From the NCBI GenBank assembly GCA_013696365.1, contig JACCYS010000217.1:1-22202 (forward strand): a DNA stretch of 22,202 nucleotides, given 5' to 3'. Positions 1 through 7,597 of this stretch are shown one piece after another; position 1 is the stretch's first letter; each line of letters starts with the position of its first letter. The stretch is from Nocardioidaceae bacterium. GTDB lineage: Bacteria; Actinomycetota; Actinomycetes; Propionibacteriales; Nocardioidaceae. The translations under genes were made by a program, and so were the position numbers. The notes under the pieces were generated by a model. The model worked only from the letters and a program-made list of their open reading frames with translations, ran no database searches and had not been told where the DNA came from.

Positions 1-80
1 AGGGGTTCCGCGGCCGCCACCATGGGTCTACTATCCGACAGAGGCGCATCGCATAGTGGACGTACACAGGTGGGAGAGCC

Positions 81-944
81 ATGTCATCGCCGGAGAAGGT
101 CACGGGCAGGGTCGTCGACGCGCACAGCCACATCGGCGAGATGGAAGCGTGGCAGTTCTACAACCTCAAGGAGCCGGTCAAGCCCACGGTGTATGACTTC
201 GCCGACGCCAACGCCTACCTCGACCATCTCGACGGGGTCGGCGCCGAGCGCGGTCTGATCCTGCCGAACTACGGCATTCCGGTCCAGAGCCAACCGTTCT
301 CCCTCAACGATCTGGTGCTCGAGTCCGTGCAGAGCAACGACCGACTGGTGGGCGGGCTGTGGGTTTCGTTCCTCCCCCAGAACAAGGAGATGACGCTCAA
401 GACTCTGGAGAGCGCGGGCGAGGCAGGCGTGGTAGCTCTCAAGACGACGTTCCTGCTGGGCGGCAACCCTGACCCCACCACCTGGGACGAGGAGACCACG
501 GAGATCGCGGAGGCATGCTTCGCCGCCGTCGAACAGCACGACCTGGTCTTCCACTTCCACACCAGCGCGGGCGGGGCGTCTGACATCAACAACTTCATCC
601 CGCTCGTCGAGCAGTACGGCGAGCGCATCAAGATCTACCTGGTGCACTTCGGTGGCGGTGTCAGCGGGCACATCAAGCTCGTCCCGCAGTTCCTCGACTG
701 GGTGGAGGAGGGCTACCGGGTCTACTGCGACACCACCTGGACGATCGGCTTCGGAGCGCGTTGGCTGATGACCGAGATCGAGCGGCGTGGGGTCGGCGAG
801 GACCGCGTGCTGTTCGCCTCCGACGAGCCCTGGAGCGACTTCTGGAGCGAGTACTGGAAGATCAACGGCGCGCCGGTCAGCGACGAGCTGAAGCAGCGGA
901 TCCTGTACCAAAACTACGAGCAGCTGTACGGCAACGCGTCATAG
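81..944 (+). CDS. Amidohydrolase family protein (metal-dependent TIM-barrel hydrolase)
   Basis: 287 residues, the usual size for the amidohydrolase-2 type of TIM-barrel hydrolase or decarboxylase. Near the N-terminus VVDAHSHIGE carries the metal-binding HxH pair (H15, H17); further on are FHFH (H158, H160), YLVHFGGG (H189) and the late aspartate in LFASDEPW (D248), all in the order expected for this fold. No signal peptide, so cytoplasmic. The ATG at 81 follows a GGGAG ribosome site. It converges on the regulator gene with a gap of only 17 bases and no clear terminator between them. Substrate is not readable from sequence; given the carbamoyl-transfer genes nearby, hydrolysis of a cyclic or linear amide or ureide is possible, but decarboxylation is equally compatible with the family. 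Family assignment is firm, reaction is not. Confidence 0.85.
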   Translation: MSSPEKVTGRVVDAHSHIGEMEAWQFYNLKEPVKPTVYDFADANAYLDHLDGVGAERGLILPNYGIPVQSQPFSLNDLVLESVQSNDRLVGGLWVSFLPQNKEMTLKTLESAGEAGVVALKTTFLLGGNPDPTTWDEETTEIAEACFAAVEQHDLVFHFHTSAGGASDINNFIPLVEQYGERIKIYLVHFGGGVSGHIKLVPQFLDWVEEGYRVYCDTTWTIGFGARWLMTEIERRGVGEDRVLFASDEPWSDFWSEYWKINGAPVSDELKQRILYQNYEQLYGNAS

Positions 945-961
945 GACGGGCCGCCCGGCCG

Positions 962-1576
962 CTACGAGTCCCGCAGGGCCACCCACAGGGCCCGCGCCGG
1001 AGCCTTTCCTTCGTTTTCCCAGTGATGGGGTTGATCGCCCATGAAGTGCAGTGCGTCCCCCCGCCCAACCTGGTGCCGCGTTCCGGCGATGTCGAACACC
1101 AGCGTGCCCTCGAGCACAAACACGAGTTCCTCCCCCGCGTGGACGAGCAGCTTGCTCCCGCTGCTCGCAGTGGGCGCGACAGTGGCGATCGCCGCAGCGC
1201 TGCGAAACGGCGCGTACGGACCCGACACCCCCTCGAGACTCAAGCCCTCATGGGGAGTGAAGACCGTCGGGCGGTCCGAGGACGGCGTGAACGCAACCGG
1301 CTCTGGCGGACTGTCGTCGGGCTCGACGAAGTAGGTAACCGGGCGGTCCAGCGCCGCGGCGATCTTGAGCAGCGTGGTGATCGTGGGCACCATGTCGCTT
1401 CGCTCGATCTTGTGGATGGCCGCCGCCGACACCTCCGCCTTGACTGCCAGCTGCTGCAACGACAAGCGCTGCTCCTGTCTCAGCTCCTTCAACTTGGGCC
1501 CTATCGAGCTGACGATCCCGTCCACGTGTTGCTCGATGCGGGCCGAGCTCGCGGATGCGGTCTTCGTAGCGGCCAT
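962..1576 (-). CDS. XRE-family transcriptional regulator with C-terminal cupin domain
   Basis: 204 residues. A helix-turn-helix of the XRE/Cro type spans about residues 28-80 (LKELRQEQRLSLQQLAVKAEV, then the recognition helix around AAAIHKIERSDMVPT). A small cupin follows at about 130-200, with HAGEELVFVLEGTLVF and GDALHFMGDQPHHWEN, the usual sensor arrangement of these regulators. An upstream in-frame ATG at 1630 would place the start inside the divergent promoter region; the ATG at 1576 has AGGGG nine bases upstream and is preferred. The gene is divergent from the flavoprotein operon and its promoter region overlaps that promoter, so autoregulation together with control of the flavoprotein operon is likely (inference). 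The ligand sensed by the cupin is unknown. Confidence 0.88.
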   Translation of the reverse strand: MAATKTASASSARIEQHVDGIVSSIGPKLKELRQEQRLSLQQLAVKAEVSAAAIHKIERSDMVPTITTLLKIAAALDRPVTYFVEPDDSPPEPVAFTPSSDRPTVFTPHEGLSLEGVSGPYAPFRSAAAIATVAPTASSGSKLLVHAGEELVFVLEGTLVFDIAGTRHQVGRGDALHFMGDQPHHWENEGKAPARALWVALRDS

Positions 1577-1589
1577 GTCCTGCATCCCC

Positions 1590-1617
1590 TTGACGCCTTG
1601 GAGGTATGCAATATAGT
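1590..1617 (+). promoter_or_regulatory. Sigma-70-type promoter of the flavoprotein operon
   Basis: TTGACG (1590-1595) and TATAGT (1612-1617) are separated by 16 bases, a good match to the housekeeping consensus in otherwise GC-rich DNA. It would start transcription near 1624, 57 bases upstream of the GTG at 1681. On the opposite strand TTGACC (1630 down to 1625) followed after 16 bases by the poorer CATACC (1608 down to 1603) may serve the regulator gene, so the two promoters overlap face to face, a common layout for an autoregulated divergent pair. Confidence 0.55.
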
Positions 1618-1680
1618 AAACGAAGGTCAACCATGGTGGGTGGACCTGGTGCGCCGTTTCCCTAAGGTGGAGGCACGCGA

Positions 1681-3018
1681 GTGAGTCGCAGGATCGTCGT
1701 CGTCGGTGGCGGAGCGGGCGGCATGGGCGCTGCTGGGGGCGCCAAGGCGGCCGATCCCGACAGCGAGGTCATCGTCTACACGTCGTACGACGACGTCGCG
1801 TACAGCCCGTGTGGCATCCCCTACGTCCACGGCAAGGAGATCGACAGCTTCGAGCGGCTGTTCCTCGCCTCGAAGCAGGACTACGTCGACGCCGGCGTGG
1901 ATGTCCGCTACCAGGCCAACGTCACCAGCGTCGACGTGTCGCGCAAGGTGATCCAGGTCGCCGACGCCGGCGAGGTCGCCTGGGACACCCTCGTGCTCGC
2001 GACCGGGTTCAACTACGCGGACCCAGGCGTGCCGGGCGGCGACCTCGGCGGTCTCTACTACGTCAAGGACATCCGCGAGGCCATCGAGTGGGACAAGGTG
2101 TTGGACACGGTCAAGTCGGCCGTGGTGGTGGAGGCCTCGCCGCTGGGTGTGGAGATGGTCACGGCCCTCGCACACCGCGGGATCGAGACCCACCTGGTCG
2201 ACCCGAGCCCGTGGCCAATGTCGGAGATGGCCGACCCCGACATCATGGCTCCGGTCGAGGACTCCTGGAGCGAGCTGGGGGTCACCACGCACTTCAACAC
2301 CACCCTGAAGGCCTTCCTCGGTGACGGCGGGCACGTGCGAGCGGTGTCGACGTCCGCGGGTGACATCACCGCCGACCTGGCCGTGGTCTGCACCCACAAG
2401 GAGCCGAATAACGCGCTGGGCGTCACCGCCGGGCTCAAGACCGGCTCCACCGGCGGCTTCATCGTCGACGAGCAGATGGCGACCTCCGCCGCGGGGGTCT
2501 TCGCCGCGGGCGACTGCACCGAGATCCCGAACGGGCTGACCGGTGTCCCCCTGCAGGGCCTCACCGGCAGCCACGCGTACGCGCAGGGCAAGGCCGCCGG
2601 CATCAACGCCGCCGGGGGCGCCCGCACCTACAACGCCGTGTACGTGCCGTGGGGCACCGCGGCGGGGAAGTGGATCATCGGCGGGGCGTCGTTCGGTGAG
2701 ACCACCGCGAGTGCTCTCGGGATCCCCTACGTCGTCGGCAGCGCGCAGGGCATCTCGCGCGCCCGCTACTACCCGGGCGTCAAGCCGGTCAAGGTCAAGC
2801 TGCTGGCCGAACCGGAGACCCTGCGGCTACTCGGGGCACAGATGGTCGGCGGCGAGGGCATCAAGGAACGCGCCGACTTCCTCGCGGTGGCGATCAGGTT
2901 CGGGCTCACCCTGCACGACCTGGCCGGCATGGAAAACGTCTACTCGCCCGCCATCGGGGCGCTCAACGAACCGATCGTGGTCGCGGCGCGCAACGGCGTC
3001 GACACCGTGCAGGGCTGA
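1681..3018 (+). CDS. FAD-dependent pyridine nucleotide-disulfide oxidoreductase, CoA-disulfide reductase-like
   Basis: 445 residues from a GTG start. N-terminal FAD dinucleotide fold (VVVGGGAGGMGAA, residues 6-18), then SPCGIPY with single redox cysteine C44 in the place used by CoA-disulfide reductases and NADH oxidases, ATG at 107-109, the second FAD motif AAGDC at 275-279, and a C-terminal dimerisation domain (about 325-445) containing ARYYPGVKPVKVKLL typical of this subfamily. Odd point: the central NAD(P)H-binding glycine motif, normally GxGxxG, reads EASPLG at 151-156. First gene of an operon with the next two genes (gaps of 2 bases and an overlap). A disulfide, persulfide or peroxide of a small thiol would be a plausible substrate; this fits the sulfur genes at 11-16 kb, but that link is inference. 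Confidence 0.85.
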   Translation: MSRRIVVVGGGAGGMGAAGGAKAADPDSEVIVYTSYDDVAYSPCGIPYVHGKEIDSFERLFLASKQDYVDAGVDVRYQANVTSVDVSRKVIQVADAGEVAWDTLVLATGFNYADPGVPGGDLGGLYYVKDIREAIEWDKVLDTVKSAVVVEASPLGVEMVTALAHRGIETHLVDPSPWPMSEMADPDIMAPVEDSWSELGVTTHFNTTLKAFLGDGGHVRAVSTSAGDITADLAVVCTHKEPNNALGVTAGLKTGSTGGFIVDEQMATSAAGVFAAGDCTEIPNGLTGVPLQGLTGSHAYAQGKAAGINAAGGARTYNAVYVPWGTAAGKWIIGGASFGETTASALGIPYVVGSAQGISRARYYPGVKPVKVKLLAEPETLRLLGAQMVGGEGIKERADFLAVAIRFGLTLHDLAGMENVYSPAIGALNEPIVVAARNGVDTVQG

Positions 3019-3020
3019 CG

Positions 3021-3344
3021 ATGCCGTTCTTCCAGTGGCTGCGCAGCAACTCGGAGCACTACCTGTTGATAGCCGCCCAGGAACAGGTGGCCGGCCGGCA
3101 CGGTGGCCGAGCCCCCCGACCACCGCACGGACCGGCTGAGTTCTTCTGGCTACGGATCTTCGCGCCGCTCTACCGCGCGCTGCCCTGGCCGCTACGACAC
3201 AAGATCATGCTGCTGATGCCGGGAAGCCATCGGCGGCAGTGGGCGCCACCGCCCCGCAAGCACGCTTCGGCCACGCAAGCACGCCGTCCACGACGGTCCA
3301 CCCCCCAACAGAAGGAGTCCGGCAATGGTTCAGATCGCAGGTGA
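3021..3344 (+). CDS. Small protein of unknown function
   Basis: 107 residues, not recognised. The ATG lies two bases after the stop of the flavoprotein, and the 3' end overlaps the start of the next gene by 20 bases, so translation of the three is probably coupled. The central part, EFFWLRIFAPLYRALPWPL then RHKIMLLMPGSHRRQW (about residues 40-74), is rich in aromatic and basic residues and looks like the conserved core. The tail after residue 75 is Pro/Arg/Lys-rich, and its DNA holds an 11-base direct repeat (CGCAAGCACGC at 3255 and 3274), so the C-terminus may be variable. No cysteine pair, no clear membrane helix. Could be a partner protein of the flavoprotein or of the MSMEG_0572 protein; no function is assigned. 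Confidence 0.6.
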   Translation: MPFFQWLRSNSEHYLLIAAQEQVAGRHGGRAPRPPHGPAEFFWLRIFAPLYRALPWPLRHKIMLLMPGSHRRQWAPPPRKHASATQARRPRRSTPQQKESGNGSDRR

Positions 3345-3810
3345 GCGGGTCCAGAAGGGCGACGCCATCGTCGACTACGAGGACAAGGTCTTCGAGGACA
3401 TCCCGGCCGAGCCCGGCGAGAGTGCCTACATCTTGATGCACACGGTGCCGTTCGAGGGCTCGGTCGGTCTGGTGAACATGCTGACCGCGACCCGGATCAA
3501 CCGGAAGGGCTTCGACACGCATCTGGTGCTCTACGGCCCCGGGTCGTTGATGGCCTCCGCCGCGCGGGGGTACCCCAAGGTCGGGGACGAGGCCTTCCCC
3601 GGCGCGCTCGGGTACAACAACCAGCTGCAGACGTTCATGGACGAGGGCGGCCACGTCTACGCGTGCCGGTTCTCCGCCGCCGCGCTGTACGGCATGCGCG
3701 AGATCGACATGATGGAGGGTGTGAAGCCGATCAACCCGCTCGACGTGCTGGACTCGGTGCTGACCGCCCGGCGCAACAACGCGCTCATCATGCAGACCTG
3801 GACGGTCTGA
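3325..3810 (+). CDS. MSMEG_0572/Sll0783 family nitrogen-starvation response protein
   Basis: 161 residues, full length for the family, with an AAGGAG ribosome site 6 bases before the ATG. The sequence (YILMHTVPFEGSVGLVNML, GFDTHLVLYGPGSLMASAAR, LGYNNQLQTFMDEGGHVYAC, INPLDVLDSVLTARR) matches my recollection of the Sll0783/MSMEG_0572 family, which is the first conserved member of the Nit1C gene cluster known from cyanobacteria, mycobacteria and Pseudomonas. The fold resembles a DsrE-like small sulfur-relay or scaffold protein, but no biochemical function is established. It is the last gene of the flavoprotein operon and ends 33 bases from the convergent glycosyltransferase gene. Its presence is one of the main marks that this is a Nit1C-related locus. 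Confidence 0.85.
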   Translation: MVQIAGERVQKGDAIVDYEDKVFEDIPAEPGESAYILMHTVPFEGSVGLVNMLTATRINRKGFDTHLVLYGPGSLMASAARGYPKVGDEAFPGALGYNNQLQTFMDEGGHVYACRFSAAALYGMREIDMMEGVKPINPLDVLDSVLTARRNNALIMQTWTV

Positions 3811-3843
3811 CCGGGCAGGCCACACGACGCAGGAGGCGACAGA

Positions 3844-5016
3844 TCAGCGTGACAGTCGGGCGTAGAGGCAGGCGTGCTCATCGACCGCGCGCTCCCAGCT
3901 GAATGCCGGGACCAGTCCGCGACCACCGCGGACCAGCGTGGTGCGCAAGGTGCCGTCAGTGACCAGCCTGCGCATCCCGTCGGCCAAGGACGCCGGGTCG
4001 CCGACCCTGGTCATGACCGCGGTCTCGTCCGGCGTCAGGTACTCGCGAAGCACCGCGATGTCGCTGGAGACCACCGGCAGGTCGGCTGCCATCGCCTCGA
4101 GCACGGCCAACCCCCAGCCCTCCTTCACCGAGGGGAAGGCCAATGCGTCGGCGCTGCGATACCACTCACCCAGCTCGGCGTCGTCGATCGAGCCGGCCAG
4201 GATCACGTCCACACCCAGCCGGAGCCCCAGGTCGGGCAACGCCGCCAAGACCTCGTCGCGGTACCGCCGGTAGTCCTGGAACGAGTGGCCGCCGACCACG
4301 ACCAGGGCGGGCGGCGGGTCGAGCTCGCGCACCAGAGTGCCCATCGCCTGGAGGAGGAAGACGCTGCCCTTGCGGGGCTCGATGCCCCCCACGGCGAGGA
4401 ACACGAAGCGACTAGCAACGCCGGCCCGCTCGCGGACGGCAGCCCGGGTGCGGGGATCGACCGGCGGGAAGCGAGCCGCGTCGACCCCGTTGTGAATGAC
4501 GTCGGCGTCCACCCCGTAGTCGGCCTGCAACCGGTTGCGCCAGTCCTCGCTCACGACGACCAGATGATCCGGCTCCTCGATGGCCTTGCGCTGGCAGTCG
4601 ATCAAGGCCGCGGTGTGAAAGTCGTCCACATGGTGCACCGTCCGTACGACCTGCACGCCGGCCCCGGCGTCCCGCACCCGCGCGGCAGCGCGCGCAGAGA
4701 TGCAGTCCTGGGTGTGCATGATGTCCACCTCGCCGGCGATCCTCGACAGCCCGGCCTCGAGGTCGTCGATGGAGGCAAACACCCGGGCCTCCAACGTGTC
4801 GGCCGGGGGCGAGGCCGAGATCAGCGAGTACGGCGCGCGCACCGGCCGGAAGAAGCCCTGCTCGGGGTCACCGAGCGAGACGACACGGGCCGGCATCGCC
4901 CGGTCCACCATCGCCTCGGCCAGCGACAGCGTGTGCACAACACCGCCGCGAGGCTTGGTCGAGTAGCTCACCAGGGCGACTCGCGGCTGCTCTGCCCGGG
5001 CTGCAGCGGCATTCAC
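3844..5016 (-). CDS. MSMEG_0565 family glycosyltransferase (GT4-like)
   Basis: 390 residues starting at a GTG that overlaps the FdrA stop (GTGA). GT-B fold: N-terminal acceptor domain opening with VALVSYSTKPRGGVVHTLSL, HTQDC at 101-105 and TVHHVDDF at 127-134; C-terminal donor domain with GGIEPRKGSVFLLQA (210-224), VVVGGHSFQDY and the GT4 signature E299-G-W-G-L-A-V-L-E307. The VHHVDDF stretch and overall pattern match the MSMEG_0565 family found beside Nit1C genes. No signal peptide or membrane segment. Last gene of the carbamate kinase-fdrA-glycosyltransferase operon. It would transfer a sugar from a nucleotide-sugar donor; acceptor and donor are unknown. Its co-transcription with fdrA is unusual (see findings). 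Confidence 0.88.
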   Translation of the reverse strand: MNAAAARAEQPRVALVSYSTKPRGGVVHTLSLAEAMVDRAMPARVVSLGDPEQGFFRPVRAPYSLISASPPADTLEARVFASIDDLEAGLSRIAGEVDIMHTQDCISARAAARVRDAGAGVQVVRTVHHVDDFHTAALIDCQRKAIEEPDHLVVVSEDWRNRLQADYGVDADVIHNGVDAARFPPVDPRTRAAVRERAGVASRFVFLAVGGIEPRKGSVFLLQAMGTLVRELDPPPALVVVGGHSFQDYRRYRDEVLAALPDLGLRLGVDVILAGSIDDAELGEWYRSADALAFPSVKEGWGLAVLEAMAADLPVVSSDIAVLREYLTPDETAVMTRVGDPASLADGMRRLVTDGTLRTTLVRGGRGLVPAFSWERAVDEHACLYARLSR

Positions 5017-6557
5017 AGGTGGTGGCCAACCAGGCTGGCGTCGCCGGTGGCGATCGCGGCGGCGACCAGCGAGGCCCGGGCCGCGGTCTCGGTGACGATG
5101 CAGCCGGCCTGCAGCAGCCGATCCCGCTGGCCGGTAAAGCCCTGCGGGTCCTGCACTCCCCCCAGGACGTAGGCGACGACCTGCGGACCGCCGTCGGCCA
5201 TCACCGACTCGCACGCCGGACCCAGGACCTCGGCCGGGTCGGGGTTGGCGCCGTAGCCGAGCACCACGTCGATGATGATCGCCGCGACCTGGGGGTCTGC
5301 GCCGTGCTCGTGCAACAGCTCGATCCGCGCCGCGGGGTCGATCATCGGGTGCGGACGCCCGCTGGTGTACTCCTCCTCGCCCAGGTCGAGGCACTGGTGC
5401 GACCCGTCCGGGGCGGGCAGCCCCCAGTCGGTGTTGATCGGGGTGTTGGAGCGGACCTCCCCGATCGTGCGACCCAAGACGACCAGGGACTCGTAGCAGA
5501 GCGTCCCGCCCGAGAACAGTCCCCGCACCAGCGAACGCTCCGCCCCAATCCGTTCGCGCGCGTCCTCGACCCGGGGGCCGAGCGTCCGGGTGGTGGTGTC
5601 CGGCGCGGCCATGTCCAGCAGACCGAGCGTCGCCGTCACACCGGCCTCCAGGGTGTCGGCGAGCACCACGCCGGGCGGCGCGGGGAACCCGGGCTCGAGC
5701 CCGATCAGGACCGCGACCAGGTCGGTTCCTTCGGCGGTCGCGAGAACGGCCGTGGCGACGTCGGGCGCTGGCGGCTTGGAGACGAACAAGATGACGTCGG
5801 TCGCGGGGTCCTCGCGCAGGGCCGCGATGGCCGCGCGCGTCATCAGACCACCCACCTCCGCCGACATGTCCCGGCCGCCGACGCCGATGACCTGGCTGAC
5901 GCCCGCCCCCCACCGGTCGAGCAGCGCCATCGACTCTTGCGCGCCGGTTCCGGCAGCGGCGACGATGCCGACCCGTCCGGGCGACACCGCGTTCGCGAAG
6001 CCCAGCCCGGTGCCCCCGAGCATCGCGGTGCCGGCGCCCGGTCCCATCACCAGCAGGCCGCGGCCCAGCGCATGGTCCTTGAGCGCGACCTCCTTGTCGA
6101 GCGGCACGTTGTCGCTGAACAGCAGGACGTGCAGGCCCGCAGACAGCGCCTGGTGCGCGGCCAGGGCGGCGTACTCGCCGGGAACCGACACCACCGCCAC
6201 GTTGGCCTCGGGCCGGGCGTGCACGGCGTCGCGCAGGGAGGAGCGTGCCGCCTCGGGTTGGCCGTCGTCGTCACCGGCTGTGGTGGACGACCGGACCGCG
6301 GACTTGCCCGCGGCCAGCGCATCAGCGGCGACGTCCTCGCTGACCGCCCGGACGGCGAGGAACAGGTCGTTGGCTCCGGCGTCGGCCACCTGCTCCGGTT
6401 CGACGCCCTCTGCGCGCAGCGTCTCGACGTTCGCCGGCGTGGCCATAGCCGCGCTTGCCCAGTCGACACCGTCGATCTCCCGCATGGCGCGCATCCCCCG
6501 CAGCTGGACCACGGAGTCGATGTAGGTGTCTCGGAAGAACGTGATGGCCATTGTCAT
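5013..6557 (-). CDS. fdrA: FdrA family protein (AllF-like subunit of an unconventional carbamoyltransferase)
   Basis: 514 residues, family-typical length. The acyl-CoA-synthetase-like core shows GPGAGTAML (172-180) and the FdrA hallmark GTGAQE (203-208), followed by IGVGGRDMS and, in the C-terminal domain, RGLFSGGTLCYESL, HPMIDPAARIELL and VVLGYGANPDP. In E. coli, FdrA (AllF) works with AllG and AllH as oxamate carbamoyltransferase, forming carbamoyl phosphate from oxalurate. AllG-like and AllH-like genes are present at 16.5-19.1 kb, so a complete set exists here, split between two strands. The start ATG overlaps the carbamate kinase stop (ATGA) and has GGGGAGG upstream. The ureido substrate in this organism is unknown; oxalurate is possible, but no allantoin-pathway enzymes are in view. 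Confidence 0.9.
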   Translation of the reverse strand: MTMAITFFRDTYIDSVVQLRGMRAMREIDGVDWASAAMATPANVETLRAEGVEPEQVADAGANDLFLAVRAVSEDVAADALAAGKSAVRSSTTAGDDDGQPEAARSSLRDAVHARPEANVAVVSVPGEYAALAAHQALSAGLHVLLFSDNVPLDKEVALKDHALGRGLLVMGPGAGTAMLGGTGLGFANAVSPGRVGIVAAAGTGAQESMALLDRWGAGVSQVIGVGGRDMSAEVGGLMTRAAIAALREDPATDVILFVSKPPAPDVATAVLATAEGTDLVAVLIGLEPGFPAPPGVVLADTLEAGVTATLGLLDMAAPDTTTRTLGPRVEDARERIGAERSLVRGLFSGGTLCYESLVVLGRTIGEVRSNTPINTDWGLPAPDGSHQCLDLGEEEYTSGRPHPMIDPAARIELLHEHGADPQVAAIIIDVVLGYGANPDPAEVLGPACESVMADGGPQVVAYVLGGVQDPQGFTGQRDRLLQAGCIVTETAARASLVAAAIATGDASLVGHHL

Positions 6558-7528
6558 ATGGTCGCTGCCTCCCCGCTCGTGACCGGGACGATCCGGGTGC
6601 CGGTGGACTGATCGGCCGGATCTGTGCTGTCGAGGGTGGCGCCGACGAGCCCGGCCGTGGTGATGACCGAAGCCTGCCCGCCGCGTTGGACGAAGCGCAC
6701 CGCGGCGCGGACCTTCGGGCCCATGCTGCCGTCTGGGAACTGCCCGGCGGCCAGGTGCCGTTCAGCCTCGGCGGTGTCCAGCACCGCCAGCCGGCGCTGG
6801 GTCTGCAGGCCGAAGTCGAGCTGGACGGCATCCACCGCGGTGATGAGAACGAGGGTGTCAGCGTCCAGCTGGTGCGCGAGCTCGGCGGCGGCGAAGTCCT
6901 TGTCGATGACTGCGTCGACCCCGTCCCAGACGTCTCCGCGACGACCCACCGGGATCCCGCCGCCGCCGCCGGTGACCACGACCTGACCGGCGTCGAGCAG
7001 GCACCGGATGGCATCGATCTCGACGAACCCCTTCGGCTCGGGTGAGGCAACAACCCGGCGGTGGCCGCGGCCGGCATCGTCAACCATGTCCCAACCCCGG
7101 GCATGGGTCAGCTCGGCCCCGGCCTCCGCGGAGAAGAACGGCCCGATCGGCTTGCTCGGTCGGTCGAATGCGGGGTCGTCGAGATCCACGATGACGTGAC
7201 TGAGCAGCGCCGCGATGCGATGGCGCCGCCCGCACACCCGGTAGAGGGCGATGGCGATCAGCGACCCGAGCTGGCCCTCGGTCATGGCCCCCAGGCTGAA
7301 CAGCGGCATCTCAGGCACCTCCCCGCGGCCCAGCTCCTGCTGCACGGCGAGGTTGCCGACCTGCGGGCCGTTGCCGTGCACGACCACCACCCGCCAGCCC
7401 GCGTCGAGCAGCTCGCAGATGGCCGCAGCCATCCCGGCGGCGTTGGTGCGCTGCTCGTCGTAGGTGCCGCGCTGACCCTCAGCGGCCAGCGCATTGCCAC
7501 CGAGGGCGACGACCGCGGTCCTGGTCAC
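6554..7528 (-). CDS. arcC: Carbamate kinase
   Basis: 324 residues from a GTG with GAGGGG just upstream. It has the amino-acid-kinase fold motifs in order: VVALGGNAL (7-13), VVHGNGPQVGN, the glycine-rich loop GGGGGIPV, IDKDFAAAELAHQLDADTL and the late GSMGPKV stretch. It interconverts carbamoyl phosphate plus ADP with carbamate (ammonia and CO2) plus ATP. As first gene of an operon with fdrA, its likely role is to harvest ATP from carbamoyl phosphate released by the AllF/G/H-like enzyme, as AllK does in E. coli; the reverse, supplying carbamoyl phosphate, cannot be excluded. No arginine deiminase or ornithine carbamoyltransferase gene lies nearby, which argues against an arginine-fermentation role. 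Confidence 0.93.
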   Translation of the reverse strand: MTRTAVVALGGNALAAEGQRGTYDEQRTNAAGMAAAICELLDAGWRVVVVHGNGPQVGNLAVQQELGRGEVPEMPLFSLGAMTEGQLGSLIAIALYRVCGRRHRIAALLSHVIVDLDDPAFDRPSKPIGPFFSAEAGAELTHARGWDMVDDAGRGHRRVVASPEPKGFVEIDAIRCLLDAGQVVVTGGGGGIPVGRRGDVWDGVDAVIDKDFAAAELAHQLDADTLVLITAVDAVQLDFGLQTQRRLAVLDTAEAERHLAAGQFPDGSMGPKVRAAVRFVQRGGQASVITTAGLVGATLDSTDPADQSTGTRIVPVTSGEAATI

Positions 7529-7580
7529 GACCCCTCACTTCGATGCGCGTGCCCGTGCCGAAAAGGAAACGCGATCTGTC

Positions 7581-7590
7581 CAGTATACTG
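7581..7590. promoter_or_regulatory. Palindromic TATACT promoter/operator between divergent genes
   Basis: The 69-base gap between carbamate kinase (-) and the 156-residue gene (+) contains the perfect 10-base palindrome CAGTATACTG. It reads TATACT on both strands and can be the -10 box for both directions. On the plus strand the box ends 8 bases before the GTG at 7598, so the transcript would be leaderless. No convincing -35 box is visible on either side, so activation by a bound regulator is possible. Confidence 0.4.
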
Positions 7591-7597
7591 AGTAGTC

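Noticed and set aside
84..911. Long open frame antisense to the amidohydrolase
   Set aside because: It mirrors the coding strand of a recognisable enzyme; open antisense frames are expected in GC-rich DNA and it has no family features.
945..961. Terminator between the convergent amidohydrolase and regulator genes
   Set aside because: GC-rich and partly palindromic, but no hairpin with a workable loop and no T-run on either strand.
3255..3284. CRISPR-like or functional direct repeat (CGCAAGCACGC twice)
   Set aside because: Only two 11-base copies 19 bases apart inside a coding tail; no array and no cas genes.
5019..6611. 530-codon plus-strand frame over fdrA
   Set aside because: It is the antisense shadow of FdrA, rich in Arg/Gly/Asp/His with no domain; FdrA on the minus strand has intact motifs.
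6554..7528. Arginine deiminase pathway locus around carbamate kinase
   Set aside because: No arcA, arcB or arcD genes are near; fdrA and AllG/AllH-like genes give a better explanation.
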